Positions 42,970 to 51,885 of a DNA stretch of 64,000 bases are shown in pieces; positions within the stretch are counted from its first letter, which is position 1, and each line of letters starts with the position of its first letter. This DNA is from CAJCJE01 sp035948315. GTDB taxonomy: Bacteria; Actinomycetota; Actinomycetes; Mycobacteriales; Pseudonocardiaceae. The notes under the pieces are model-generated. The model made no database searches, was not told where the DNA came from, and worked only from the letters and a program-made list of their open reading frames with translations. The stretch is taken from the NCBI GenBank assembly GCA_035948315.1, contig DASZJG010000099.1, positions 62,001 through 126,000 of the forward strand. Reading direction: 5' to 3'. Position numbers and translations under genes: made by a program.

Positions 42970-44334
42970 ATGACCCCCACCACGACAAACGCCCCAACCG
43001 GGGGCCAGGCGGCCACCGCCATCGGCAGTCGGCTGGACCGGCTACCGCTGTCCGGCTGGCACCGCAGGATGGTGCTGCTGATCGGCCTCGGCGCGTTCTT
43101 CAACTTCTTCGAGGTCGCGCTCGGCAGCTTCTTCCCGGTCCTGCTCGGCGCGCACTGGCACCTGACCACGCTCGACCAGTCGCTGATCATCGGCGCGGTG
43201 TTCTTCGGCGAGATGATCGGATCGATCGTGCTGGCGCCGCTGGCCGACCGGTTCGGCAGGCGCACCCTGTTCCAGATCAACCTGCTGGCCTATGCCGCGC
43301 TGTCCCTGGCGACCGCGTTCGCACCAAACGTCGGCGTGTTCCTCGTGCTGCGCCTGCTCACCGGAATCGGGCTCGGCGCCGAGTTGACGCTCGTGGACAC
43401 CTACCTGTCCGAACTGCTGCCCAGCGCGCGCCGGGGCCGCTACATCGCCTGGAGCTACACCTTCGGGCTGCTCGCGGTGCCGATCGCGGGTGGCCTGGCC
43501 AAGGCGGCCAACACCACGATCGCGGGCTTGGCCGGTTGGCGTTGGCTGCTGATCCTCGCCGCCTGTGGCGGCGTAGTCGTGTGGCTGTGCCGCCGCGGCC
43601 TGCCCGAATCGCCGCGCTGGCTGGCCGCGACCGGGAACACCGAGGCGGCGGAACGGGCGATGTCGGCCATCGAGCACGAAGTGCTGGCCGACAAGGAACC
43701 CCCCGCGCCCGTCGAACCACCAGCCGTGACGCCGGTCGAGGCGAATCCGGTGCCCGACGGACAGTATCGGCGCCGATCGATACTGATGTGGGTGATGCAG
43801 ATCATCGGCCCGGTGGGCTTCTACGCGTTCGCGTCGATCGCGCCGATCGTGTTGCTGGCCAAGGGATTCGATCTCTCACATTCGCTGACCTACTCGGCGC
43901 TGACCGCGGTCGGCTATCCACTCGGCTCGCTGGTGTCGGTCTGGCTGACCGAACGGTTCGAGCGTAGGACGCTCCTGATCGGCTCGACCTTGGCGGTCGC
44001 GGTGTTCGGTGTGCTGTTCGGCTTCGCCTCGACGGGTGGTTTGGTGATCGCGGCCGGCATCGCGACCACGATCAGCACCGTCGTGCAGTCCAACTTCACC
44101 CACATCTATCAGGCAGAACTGTTCCGTACCGCGAACCGCAGCACCGCCATCGGCCTCCCGTACGCGGCCTCCCGCCTGGTCAGTGCCCTGTTGCCGTTGA
44201 CAGCACTCAGTTTGCTGTCCGCGATCGGGCCGGGCGGCCTGTACACGTGCTGCGCGCTGTTGCTGGCGGTCATGGCGGTCACCATCAGGTTGCTCGGGCC
44301 GCGTACCACCAACCGGCGACTGGACACCATCTGA
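42970..44334 (+). CDS. MFS transporter, metabolite:H+ symporter type
   Basis: A 454-residue, 12-TM major facilitator starting at an ATG behind AGGAG. Motifs are FFNFFEVALGSFFPVLLGAH in TM1, GEMIGSIVLAPLADRFGRRT (motif A), RLLTGIGLGAELTLVDTYLS and ELLPSARRGRYIAW, which place it near sugar-porter/aromatic-acid symporter branches. A long central loop (about residues 225-275) is Pro/Glu-rich. Divergent transcription from the GntR-AtuA operon suggests it imports the substrate of that pathway. A very strong terminator follows. Confidence 0.9.
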   Translation: MTPTTTNAPTGGQAATAIGSRLDRLPLSGWHRRMVLLIGLGAFFNFFEVALGSFFPVLLGAHWHLTTLDQSLIIGAVFFGEMIGSIVLAPLADRFGRRTLFQINLLAYAALSLATAFAPNVGVFLVLRLLTGIGLGAELTLVDTYLSELLPSARRGRYIAWSYTFGLLAVPIAGGLAKAANTTIAGLAGWRWLLILAACGGVVVWLCRRGLPESPRWLAATGNTEAAERAMSAIEHEVLADKEPPAPVEPPAVTPVEANPVPDGQYRRRSILMWVMQIIGPVGFYAFASIAPIVLLAKGFDLSHSLTYSALTAVGYPLGSLVSVWLTERFERRTLLIGSTLAVAVFGVLFGFASTGGLVIAAGIATTISTVVQSNFTHIYQAELFRTANRSTAIGLPYAASRLVSALLPLTALSLLSAIGPGGLYTCCALLLAVMAVTIRLLGPRTTNRRLDTI

Positions 44335-44354
44335 TCGGCGACGTGCTTACGGCA

Positions 44355-44399
44355 ACAGCCTCCGGCGGCGCTGATCTTCTCAGCGTCGCCGGAGGCTGT
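44355..44399. terminator. Very strong bidirectional terminator hairpin
   Basis: ACAGCCTCCGGCG-g-CGCTGA pairs with TCAGCG-t-CGCCGGAGGCTGT: 20 pairs with one G-T and a 5-base loop (tcttc, 44375-44379). It lies between the convergent MFS and YbhB genes. Confidence 0.85.
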
Positions 44400-44404
44400 C
44401 GGGG

Positions 44405-45094
44405 TTATTCGCCTGCCGAGGTCGGGCAGATCAGGGTGGCGCGGGCGATGGTGTGTGCATCGATGGTGAAGCCCAGCAGCGCACCGCTGGCGGTCGCAGG
44501 CACTCCGGTGGCGGGGACGTCGAGCGCGGTGACGGTGATGTAGTAGTCGTGTACACCACTGCCCTTCGGCGGTGCGCCACCGATGTAGCGGGGTGCGCCC
44601 GCGTCGCCGTTGAGTTGGAACGCCGGGCTGGGCAGGCTGGGGCTGCCGGGCACGCCGGCACCGGCGGGCAGCGAGGTGGTCGCCACCGGGATGTCGCCGA
44701 CGATCCAGTGCCAGAAGCCGCTACCGGTGGGTGCCTGCGGGTCGTACATGGACACGACGAAACTCTTGGTAGCGGCGGGAAAACCGGACCAGGACAGCTG
44801 CGGGGAGATGTCCTTCCCGCCGGGGACACCCAGAATGCCGGACAGCTGCGCGATCGGCAGTGGGCGCCCGTTGCGCACGGTCTGGCTGGTGAGCCGGAAC
44901 GAGGGAACCTTGGGCAGGAACTCGTAGGGGTCGGGACCGCGTACGAGGACGTGCTCGGCTGCGGTGTCGGTCGCGTTGTGGTTGGCGACAGGCGTGGTCG
45001 CCGTGGTGCCGGCCGCGCAGCCGGTCACGGTGGCCAGGGTGATTCCGGCGACGGTGGCGGCGATCGCGGCGGCCATCAGGGTTGTGCGCTTCAT
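44405..45094 (-). CDS. YbhB/YbcL (Raf kinase inhibitor/PEBP-like) lipoprotein
   Basis: A 229-residue exported protein starting at the ATG 45094. The signal ends at VTGC (Cys26), a plausible lipobox. The PEBP fold follows: ISPQLSWSGFPAATKSFVVS, MYDPQAPTGSGFWHWIVGDI, a GGAPPKGSGVHDYYITVTAL strand and a C-terminal ATLICPT. The anion-binding residues DP.AP and HW are kept. Physiological role in bacteria is poorly known. The start overlaps the stop of the serine-hydrolase gene (ATGA), so the two are coupled. Confidence 0.9.
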   Translation of the reverse strand: MKRTTLMAAAIAATVAGITLATVTGCAAGTTATTPVANHNATDTAAEHVLVRGPDPYEFLPKVPSFRLTSQTVRNGRPLPIAQLSGILGVPGGKDISPQLSWSGFPAATKSFVVSMYDPQAPTGSGFWHWIVGDIPVATTSLPAGAGVPGSPSLPSPAFQLNGDAGAPRYIGGAPPKGSGVHDYYITVTALDVPATGVPATASGALLGFTIDAHTIARATLICPTSAGE

Positions 45095-45711
45095 GACGTG
45101 CTCGCTCCCATGTGGAGGGTACCGGTGGCTATTTCGGAGAGGAATTGGGTGAAGGTCGCACGCACCGGGGGAGTGCTCGCGATGACGTGGCCGCCGTTGT
45201 GTTCCACCACAACTGGTGCCGGGAACTCCTCGGCCAGCGCGCGGGAGTCGGCGGTGGCCACGATCGGGTCGGAACGCGACAGCAGGTGGAAGCTGGGCAG
45301 GTCGAAACTGGCCCGGCGGGCGAAGAGTTCGGCGTGACGGGGTGAATCGCTGCGGAATCCGCTGGCCATCATCGCGAAATCGAAGGACAGCGGCAGTTCC
45401 GACGTGACCTGGCCTGCGGGTGCGCGCAGTCCGACCAGCAACGCCGTCAGCGCGGCACCCTGGCTGAACCCGAAGACTCCGTCGAACCGGGGCTGTCGCG
45501 CGAACAGGTCCACCGCCCAGTCCCTGGTCCGCTCCCAACCCCGGAAGTTCTGGTGCCACCAACCGAAATCACCGTCGGCCAGTGATGGCGCGTCGACAAA
45601 GCACAGGTCGAGCGGGACCGGACAGTCGCGGACGAGCGGCTGCAACTGTCCCCGAAGGATTTTCGCACTGCCGTGATAGCCGTGCAGACAAAGAAGTCGA
45701 AGGGTACGCAT
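45091..45711 (-). CDS. FSH-type serine hydrolase
   Basis: A 206-residue alpha/beta-hydrolase of the family S1 hydrolase (FSH1/OVCA2) type. LRLLCLHGYHGSAKILRGQL opens the fold, VFGFSQGAALTALL places Ser83, and the SRSDPIVATADS Asp and HNGGHVIAS His complete the triad. I set the start at the ATG 45711, which has GGAG 6 bases upstream; the open frame extends further but crosses the divergent promoter. It is divergent from a LysR gene and coupled to the YbhB lipoprotein gene. The substrate is unknown. Confidence 0.87.
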   Translation of the reverse strand: MRTLRLLCLHGYHGSAKILRGQLQPLVRDCPVPLDLCFVDAPSLADGDFGWWHQNFRGWERTRDWAVDLFARQPRFDGVFGFSQGAALTALLVGLRAPAGQVTSELPLSFDFAMMASGFRSDSPRHAELFARRASFDLPSFHLLSRSDPIVATADSRALAEEFPAPVVVEHNGGHVIASTPPVRATFTQFLSEIATGTLHMGASTS

Positions 45712-45807
45712 GATCGCTCCAAGCTGGCGGTGAACTGACACCCAGCCTGCCGACGCGCCAGCGAGAAGTCCAACAGATAGTAAGTCTCGTTGCGATAAGC
45801 TCAGTGC

Positions 45808-46716
45808 ATGGCAATCACGCTGCGTCAGCTGGAGTACTTCGTCGCCGTGGTCGACGAGGGCTCCTTCACCCGAGCCGCGCAGGTCCTGCATGTCACGCAG
45901 CCAGGACTGTCTCACCAGATCCAGGCCCTTGAGCGCGACCTCGGCGGTCCGCTGCTCGAACGACTGCCCCGCAAGGTCCGGCTGACCCCCGCGGGCCGCA
46001 TCGCGCTTCCCCACGCCCGCGCGAGCCTGGCCCACGCCGAGCGCACCAGCAGCGCGGCCCGCCGGGCCTCCGGCGTAGAAACCGGCGAACTGCACATCGG
46101 CACGCTCTACTCGATCAGCGTCGGCGTGCTACCCGGCGCTCTGAGCCTGTGGCGACGCCAGTACCCGGAAATCCAGGCCCACCTCGTCGAATTCCGCCAC
46201 ACGGAAGACCTCATCGCCGCCATGGAAGCCGGCCGCGCCGATGTCGCGGTCGGACCGACCCCGCCGGACTGGGAAGGACCCGTCCGCGAGATCGGCGTCG
46301 AAGAATTCGTCGTGGTCGCCTGCGCCGACACCGACCTGCCCACCGATCCACCGACGGCCCGGCTGACCGATCTCGCCGAACACGACTGGGTGCACTTCAC
46401 CGCCGCCAGCGGCCTGGCGAGCATCCTCGACACCGCCTGCCGCACGGCGGGCTTCACGCCACGGGTCTCGGTACGTACCGAGCAGAGCAGCTCAGCGCTC
46501 AACCTCGTGGCGGCTGGTCTCGGCATCGGACTGGTGCCCGCGAACGTCATCCCGCCGCACTTCACCGGCGCCGTCCGCCGACCAGAACCAGCCATCCTCC
46601 GGCCGCTGTCGGTCTACACCCGGGTCGGCGCCGACCCGATCACCGCCGCGTTCGTCGCCGCCATCGCCGACGAGACCCTCGTCATGCCGCCACACATCCT
46701 CGCTCGCCTCGCCTGA
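45808..46716 (+). CDS. LysR-type transcriptional regulator
   Basis: A 302-residue LTTR. The DNA-binding part is TLRQLEYFVAVVDEGSFTRA, AQVLHVTQPGLSHQIQALER and LPRKVRLTPAGRIALPHA. The remainder is the LysR substrate-binding domain with LHIGTLYSISVGVLPGALSL and LVAAGLGIGLVPANV. It is divergent (96 bases) from the FSH hydrolase-YbhB pair, its likely targets. The A/T-rich segment gatagtaagtctcgttgcga before its start, with repeated GATA(A/G) cores, is a probable binding region. It converges with the Tag gene 13 bases downstream. Confidence 0.92.
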   Translation: MAITLRQLEYFVAVVDEGSFTRAAQVLHVTQPGLSHQIQALERDLGGPLLERLPRKVRLTPAGRIALPHARASLAHAERTSSAARRASGVETGELHIGTLYSISVGVLPGALSLWRRQYPEIQAHLVEFRHTEDLIAAMEAGRADVAVGPTPPDWEGPVREIGVEEFVVVACADTDLPTDPPTARLTDLAEHDWVHFTAASGLASILDTACRTAGFTPRVSVRTEQSSSALNLVAAGLGIGLVPANVIPPHFTGAVRRPEPAILRPLSVYTRVGADPITAAFVAAIADETLVMPPHILARLA

Positions 46717-46729
46717 GGCGACAAACGCC

Positions 46730-47311
46730 TCACGCGGAACCAACCGCGCGGAAGCACCCGTGGATGTGGTCGTTGACGATGCCGGTGTTCTGCATGAACG
46801 CGTACACGCTGGTGGGACCGACAAATCGATAGCCCTGCGATTTCAACTGCTTGGCGAACGCCTGCGCCGGTGGCGTCGAGGTAGGTAGGTCGCCGATCGA
46901 TCGGGGCGCCCTGGTGCGGGTGATCTCGTAGGACTTCGCCAGCGCCGCGAGGCTCGGCGACGCGGACGACATGGCGCGCGCGTTGTCGATGGTCGCCTGG
47001 ATCTTGCCGCGGTTGCGGATGATCGAGGCATCGGCGACCAGCCGGTCGACGTCCCGCTCGGTCATCGCCGCGACCCCGGCGACGTCGAAGCCGTGGAATG
47101 CGACCCGGAACGCGTCTCGCTTGCTGAACACGATCGACCAGCTCAGCCCGATCTCGAACACGCCCAGGGTCAGTGCCTCGAACATGGCGGCGTCGTCGTA
47201 GGTCCGGGTGCCCCAGACCTGGTCGTGGTAGCGGCGCAGCGCCGTGTCGGCGGCGCCGGCCCACCCGCACCGCCGCCTGCCGTCATCGCCGATGATCACG
47301 TCCTCGCTCAT
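46730..47311 (-). CDS. tag: DNA-3-methyladenine glycosylase I (Tag) with altered base-recognition residue
   Basis: A 193-residue TAG-family protein starting at the ATG 47311. Zinc ligands are present: Cys in RRCGWAG, His in YHDQVWG, and His/Cys in NDHIHGC. Core motifs are GLSWSIVFSKRDAFRVAFHG, RGKIQATIDNARA, IPTSTPPAQAFA-like (LPTSTPPAQAFAKQLKSQGY) and FVGPTSVYAFMQ. At the position of E. coli Glu38 (LEGQQAGLSW) the sequence reads LGVFEIGLSW, so the residue that recognises 3-methyladenine is Gly, with a Glu three residues later. The protein probably repairs alkylated DNA, but specificity may differ. Confidence 0.87.
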   Translation of the reverse strand: MSEDVIIGDDGRRRCGWAGAADTALRRYHDQVWGTRTYDDAAMFEALTLGVFEIGLSWSIVFSKRDAFRVAFHGFDVAGVAAMTERDVDRLVADASIIRNRGKIQATIDNARAMSSASPSLAALAKSYEITRTRAPRSIGDLPTSTPPAQAFAKQLKSQGYRFVGPTSVYAFMQNTGIVNDHIHGCFRAVGSA

Positions 47312-47417
47312 GCCACCAGTGTGATCGAGGGGTTGCCGGCGTTGTCTCACCCGAACATGTGAGAGACCGCCGCGCTCGCCGCCGCGACGCTGAAGGCGCG
47401 AGAAAGGGAGCGTACCC

Positions 47418-48134
47418 ATGACAGGTTCACCAACGCCCACGCTGGTGCTCGTGCACGGGGCCTTCGCGGATGCGTCCGGATTCGCCGGTGTGATCCGCGA
47501 ACTCACCGGCTCCGGCCTCACCGTGATCGCCCCGCCGAACCCACTGCGAGGTCTGGCTTCCGATGCCGCCGCACTCGCGGCGGTGGTCGGCGCGATCGAC
47601 GGGCCGGTCGTGCTCGTCGGCCACTCCTACGGTGGCGCGGTGATCGGCCAGGCATCGGCCGGACTGGACAATGTGACCGGCCTGGTCTACGTCGCCGCGT
47701 TCGGCCTGGACATCGGCGAAAGCTGTGCGAGCGTGCAGGGTCCCTACCCGCCCTCGCTGCTGGCCACGACCTCCTATCCGACCTCCTACGACGCCCCCGG
47801 CGCCGCGCAGGGCCCGGACCTCTACATCAACCGCGAACAGTTCCGCGAGACGTTCTGCGCCGACGTCCCGGTCGACGTCGCGGAGGTCATGTACGCCACC
47901 CAGCGCCCGCTGTCGCTGGCCGCGCTGACCGAGAACGCCACCGAAGCGGGCTGGCAGACGAAGCCGTCCTGGTACCTGGTCTCCGAGCAGGACAACGCGA
48001 TCCCGCCGGACGCCGAGCGGTTCATGGCCGAGCGCATGGGCGCGACGACCGAGACCATCACCGGATCGCACACCGCGTTCATCGCGCGGCCGGTGGCCGT
48101 CGCCGCGTTCATCCGGCAGGCATTGGCAGGCTGA
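47418..48134 (+). CDS. Alpha/beta-hydrolase
   Basis: A 238-residue alpha/beta-hydrolase of the short EstC/salicylate-esterase-like type. LVLVHGAFADASGFAGVI opens it, VVLVGHSYGGAVIGQA gives Ser70, SEQDNAIPPDAE the Asp and GSHTAFIARP the His. It starts with an ATG behind AAGGGAG. The cysteine-containing segment ESCASVQGPYPPSLL forms the lid region. Its last 26 bases overlap the convergent AraC gene. Confidence 0.88.
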   Translation: MTGSPTPTLVLVHGAFADASGFAGVIRELTGSGLTVIAPPNPLRGLASDAAALAAVVGAIDGPVVLVGHSYGGAVIGQASAGLDNVTGLVYVAAFGLDIGESCASVQGPYPPSLLATTSYPTSYDAPGAAQGPDLYINREQFRETFCADVPVDVAEVMYATQRPLSLAALTENATEAGWQTKPSWYLVSEQDNAIPPDAERFMAERMGATTETITGSHTAFIARPVAVAAFIRQALAG

Positions 48135-49080
48135 TCGGGTCGGCCTTGCCCGTGGTGCGTCGCCAGCGGCCGGGCTGGGTGCCGTAGCGGCGGGTGAAGG
48201 CACGGATGAACGCGGCGTCGGAGGTGTAGCCGACGCGGCGGGCGACCGCGCTCACCGGATCGGTGGTGGCGCGCAGCAACTCGGCGGCCCGCCGCAACCG
48301 GACATCGGCGAGGTAGGCCGCAGGCGGGCTGCCGAGCAGGACGCGGAACCGCTCGGCGAAACCTGAGCGGGACAGTGTGGACAGTCGGGCCAGTTCGGGC
48401 ACTGACCAGGCATGCCCGGGATCGCGGTGCAGTGCGGCGATCGCGCGGCCGAGCAGGGGGTCGGCCGCACCGGTCAGCCAGCCCGGTGTGCGTCGCGTGT
48501 CTTCCCGCGCCCAGGCACGAAGTGCGTGGATGAACAACAGGTCCAGGATCCGCGAGATCATCACCGCGGACCCGGGCGATGGCCGGCTGACTTCGGCGAC
48601 CAGCAGCCGCGTGCTCAGCGGCAGCCACGGCGTGTGCGGGGTGTTGCGCAGGACCAGCGCGGGCGGCAGCACGGCCAGGACCGGGTCGGCCGCCGCGTCG
48701 TCGACCGCGAACGTACCGGTGAGCCACCGGTCCGGCCGGTCGCCCGGGGCGACGTCGTCGAGGTAGCGGTCCGCGACCGTCAGCGGCCGCGAACGACCGC
48801 ACTGCTCGGTGTGCAGTTCGTGCTCGTGGCCGCGGGGCAGCAGCACCAGGTCGCCGCCGCGCAACGGGATCGTCCGGCCGTCGACGATCAGCATCAGTGT
48901 GCCGGCCTCGACGATGTGCAACTGGCGCGTGCCCTCGACGCAGCTGATCCCGAACGGGGCGAGCGGCGCGTACCGGCGGACCGCGGCACCGTGCAGGCGC
49001 ACCCGGGTGAGCACCTCCGAGAGCGCATCGGTCTCGACGAGATCTGGCGGCTCGGTCAATTCTTCCGGCATTTGAGGCAT
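48109..49080 (-). CDS. AraC family regulator with cupin sensor domain
   Basis: A 323-residue AraC/XylS regulator. The N-terminal cupin (AraC_binding_2-like) has EAGTLMLIVDGRTIPLRGGD and LVLLPRGHEHELHT. The C-terminal double helix-turn-helix includes SVPELARLSTLSRSGFAERF, LGSPPAAYLADVRLRRAAEL and VARRVGYTSDAAFIRAFTRR. GGAG lies 8 bases before the ATG at 49080. It is divergent from the LAL gene (51 bases) and converges with the hydrolase with a 26-base overlap. The target is probably the neighbouring hydrolase or the LAL gene. Confidence 0.9.
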   Translation of the reverse strand: MPQMPEELTEPPDLVETDALSEVLTRVRLHGAAVRRYAPLAPFGISCVEGTRQLHIVEAGTLMLIVDGRTIPLRGGDLVLLPRGHEHELHTEQCGRSRPLTVADRYLDDVAPGDRPDRWLTGTFAVDDAAADPVLAVLPPALVLRNTPHTPWLPLSTRLLVAEVSRPSPGSAVMISRILDLLFIHALRAWAREDTRRTPGWLTGAADPLLGRAIAALHRDPGHAWSVPELARLSTLSRSGFAERFRVLLGSPPAAYLADVRLRRAAELLRATTDPVSAVARRVGYTSDAAFIRAFTRRYGTQPGRWRRTTGKADPISLPMPAG

Positions 49081-49131
49081 CGTATTTGCTCCGATGTCCG
49101 CGGTACCGTGGCCGCGCCGCGTCCTCGTGAC

Positions 49132-51885
49132 ATGTCGGAGGAGATGCTGGTGGCACCCGGACCGCTACGCGGTCGCAGTGAGCCGATGGCTCGCGCGCTG
49201 TCGGTCGTGCGCGCCGCGCGCAACCACGGATATGGCGGAGTGCTGCTCGTCTCGGGTCCGGCCGGGATCGGCAAGACCGCGCTGCTGAGGGAAATCTGCC
49301 GACAGGCCGCCACCCAGCAGCTGCGGGTCGCGGCAGGCAAGTGTGACCCGATCGAGCAGGTGTGGCCGGGTGCGCCCATCCTCGCCCTGCTCAGGGACGG
49401 TCAGCGGCCGCTGGCCGACGCCGAGGACTACGCGGACTGCACCCGCGCGGTGACCGAGCCGCTGCTGCTCGCCGAACGCGTCGCCACGATCCTGGAAACG
49501 GCCGCGGTACGGGCGCCACTGCTCCTGGCCGTCGATGACGTGCAGTGGGCCGATCGCACCAGCCGCTTCCTGGTGCGCATGCTGGTCTCCCGCCTGATAG
49601 GGCTGCCGGTGGTCTGGCTGCTGGCCGGGCGTGACGAGTTCGGAACCGAACTGGCCCGGCACGACCTGGCGCGGCACGATCTGGTCACCGTCGAACAGCT
49701 ACGGCTCGCCGCACTGACCGCAACCGACCTCGCGGAGTTGGCCGCCGACCGCCTCGGCCACCCACCGGACCAGCGAATTCGCCGCTTCCTCGACGCGGTG
49801 GGCGGGAGCCCTTTCCTGGCTATCCAGCTCATCGACGGCCTCGCTCGCGCGGCCGAACGCGGCGAGCCGGACTCGATACCCGCCGAGTTCACCGCCGTGA
49901 TCGCACACCAGCTCGCCGAACTGCCGGAACCGGCTCGTGAACTGGTCGGCCTGGTCGCCGTCGCGGGCCGCCCGCTCCCGTTGACCGACGTCGTCTCGCT
50001 GACCTCCGGCGGAACGGACCTGGAGGCGGCGCTGGCCGACGCGACCGAAGCCAGGCTGATCGTCGCGACCGGGCAACACCTGACCTGCCGGCACGATCTG
50101 GTCCGGGAGGCGGTGCACGCCGCCTTCGGCGCCGACGCGGTCCGGGGACTCCATCGACGGTTCGCCGACCATTACCTGACCGTGGCCGGGGAACCGCTGA
50201 TCGCCGCGTCGCACGCTCGTGCCGCAGCGCGGTCAGGCGACGTGGACAGCGCCCGCATCCTGATATCCGCGGCCGAGCAACTCTCGGACGGCACCGCGGG
50301 CGAACTGGCCTCACTCGCGTTCCGGACCGTGCGCCCGGCCCAGCCGGAGTGGCTGGAGCTGAGCAGGCGCTGCCTGCCGGTGCTCACTCGAACGCAACGC
50401 ACCGCCGAGGCGATGAGCGTCGCCGACCTGATCCTGGCCCGCGCCGATCCGGATCTCGCCGGTGAGATCGAGACCGAAGCCGCCCGCGCCCTGTGGTCGG
50501 CCGGACGGCTGCGCGAACTCATCACGCGGACCGGTCGCGCACTGCACCACGGCGCGCCGGCTCCCGCCGTCACCGCCCGGCTGCGAGCTGCCCTCGCCCT
50601 GGCCTCAGCACGGCTGGAGCCTGGTGACATCGCCTCGGCCGCGGCCACCTCGGCCATCGAGGAGGCGAGGGCGACCGGCGACCACGAGGCACTCACTCTC
50701 GCGCTACAGGCAGCGGGCTGGGCCGCCAAGAACGAGGCCCGGCACGAGACCGCCCTGCGGTACTTCCGCGAACTGCGCTCGCTCACCGGGGCGTCGTGCC
50801 TCGCCGAGGAGATCACCGAACTGCAGTTCCTGGACCGTTACGACCAGGCTCACGCGCTGCTGGCGCAGGCCCGGTCGGAGAACTCGGCGCTGGCCCCAGC
50901 CCTGCACGGCGCACAGCTGTGGCAGGACCTCAACCTCGGCCGGCTGGACGACGCCGATGCCGGCGCCCGCAGCCAGGTCGAGCTCGGCCAGGCACTCGGC
51001 AACGCCATGGACATCCTGGGCGCGCTCATCATGCGTATCTCGGTCGCACTGATACGCGGCGACGCCGAGCAGGCGGCGGCATTCCTGCGTGACGCCGAAG
51101 ACCTGACCGACGCCGACGAGGAGATCCGCCAACCCGGGCTCGCGGTCATGCGCGGCTGGCTCGACGCGAGCCGCGGCCACCTCGACTCAGCGATCGACAC
51201 CCTGGCTCCCATCCTTGCCGGCGCGACTCGGTCGTGCGGATACGGTCCACTGTGGCCCTGCTGGATGGGCCTGTTCTACGAGGTCGGCGAACTCGCCGGC
51301 GCCGAGGACTTCATCCACGCGACAGTGGACGTCGCCGAACTCATCGCGGACCGCAACCCCGGCGTCGCCGTTTTCGAGGGCGTCGCACTCAACCTCCGTG
51401 GCCGCAGCAAGCACGACCTGTGCCTCATCGCCCGATCCGCCGAGATTCTCGCCCTCAGCCAACGCCCGCTGCTGCGCGGGCTCGGTGCCCAGACCTACGG
51501 CGGTGCCCTACTGGCCGCTGGTCGCCGGGCCGAGGGCGTGGCCCAACTCGACCGCGCCTGGGACGAATTCCATCAGGCCGACGCCCGTCCCTACCGGGTG
51601 GCGGTGCAGCGCCTGCTGCGGGATGCCGGTATCCGCCGCCCTCGATGGTCCGTGGCGACGAAAGCGTCGAGCGGCCCTGAATCCCTGACCCAGACCGAAC
51701 ATCGGGTCGCGATGCTGATCGCCGCCGGGCACACCAACAAATCGGCGGCTGCGGAACTGAACGTATCGATCAACACCATTGCGACGCACCTGCGCGCGGT
51801 CTTCACCAAGCTCGGCGTGCGGTCACGGGTACAACTGGCCAACGCGCTCAGGCCCGGCGCTGCTCAGGGTCCCGCTCGCACCTGA
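49132..51885 (+). CDS. LuxR-family LAL (MalT-like) ATP-binding regulator
   Basis: About 917 residues. GRSEPMARALSVVRAARNHG leads into Walker A GPAGIGKT (residues 42-49), Walker B is PLLLAVDDVQWAD, then a TPR-like helical middle and a C-terminal LuxR helix-turn-helix (about 846-917: SLTQTEHRVAMLIAAGHTNK, SAAAELNVSINTIATHLRAV). The start is uncertain. ATG 49132 lacks a Shine-Dalgarno, while GTG 49150 has GGAGGAG 6 bases upstream (49137-49143) and would shorten the protein by 6 residues. It is divergent from the AraC gene. Its last 22 bases overlap the convergent MerR gene. The inducer and targets are unknown. Confidence 0.9.
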   Translation: MSEEMLVAPGPLRGRSEPMARALSVVRAARNHGYGGVLLVSGPAGIGKTALLREICRQAATQQLRVAAGKCDPIEQVWPGAPILALLRDGQRPLADAEDYADCTRAVTEPLLLAERVATILETAAVRAPLLLAVDDVQWADRTSRFLVRMLVSRLIGLPVVWLLAGRDEFGTELARHDLARHDLVTVEQLRLAALTATDLAELAADRLGHPPDQRIRRFLDAVGGSPFLAIQLIDGLARAAERGEPDSIPAEFTAVIAHQLAELPEPARELVGLVAVAGRPLPLTDVVSLTSGGTDLEAALADATEARLIVATGQHLTCRHDLVREAVHAAFGADAVRGLHRRFADHYLTVAGEPLIAASHARAAARSGDVDSARILISAAEQLSDGTAGELASLAFRTVRPAQPEWLELSRRCLPVLTRTQRTAEAMSVADLILARADPDLAGEIETEAARALWSAGRLRELITRTGRALHHGAPAPAVTARLRAALALASARLEPGDIASAAATSAIEEARATGDHEALTLALQAAGWAAKNEARHETALRYFRELRSLTGASCLAEEITELQFLDRYDQAHALLAQARSENSALAPALHGAQLWQDLNLGRLDDADAGARSQVELGQALGNAMDILGALIMRISVALIRGDAEQAAAFLRDAEDLTDADEEIRQPGLAVMRGWLDASRGHLDSAIDTLAPILAGATRSCGYGPLWPCWMGLFYEVGELAGAEDFIHATVDVAELIADRNPGVAVFEGVALNLRGRSKHDLCLIARSAEILALSQRPLLRGLGAQTYGGALLAAGRRAEGVAQLDRAWDEFHQADARPYRVAVQRLLRDAGIRRPRWSVATKASSGPESLTQTEHRVAMLIAAGHTNKSAAAELNVSINTIATHLRAVFTKLGVRSRVQLANALRPGAAQGPART

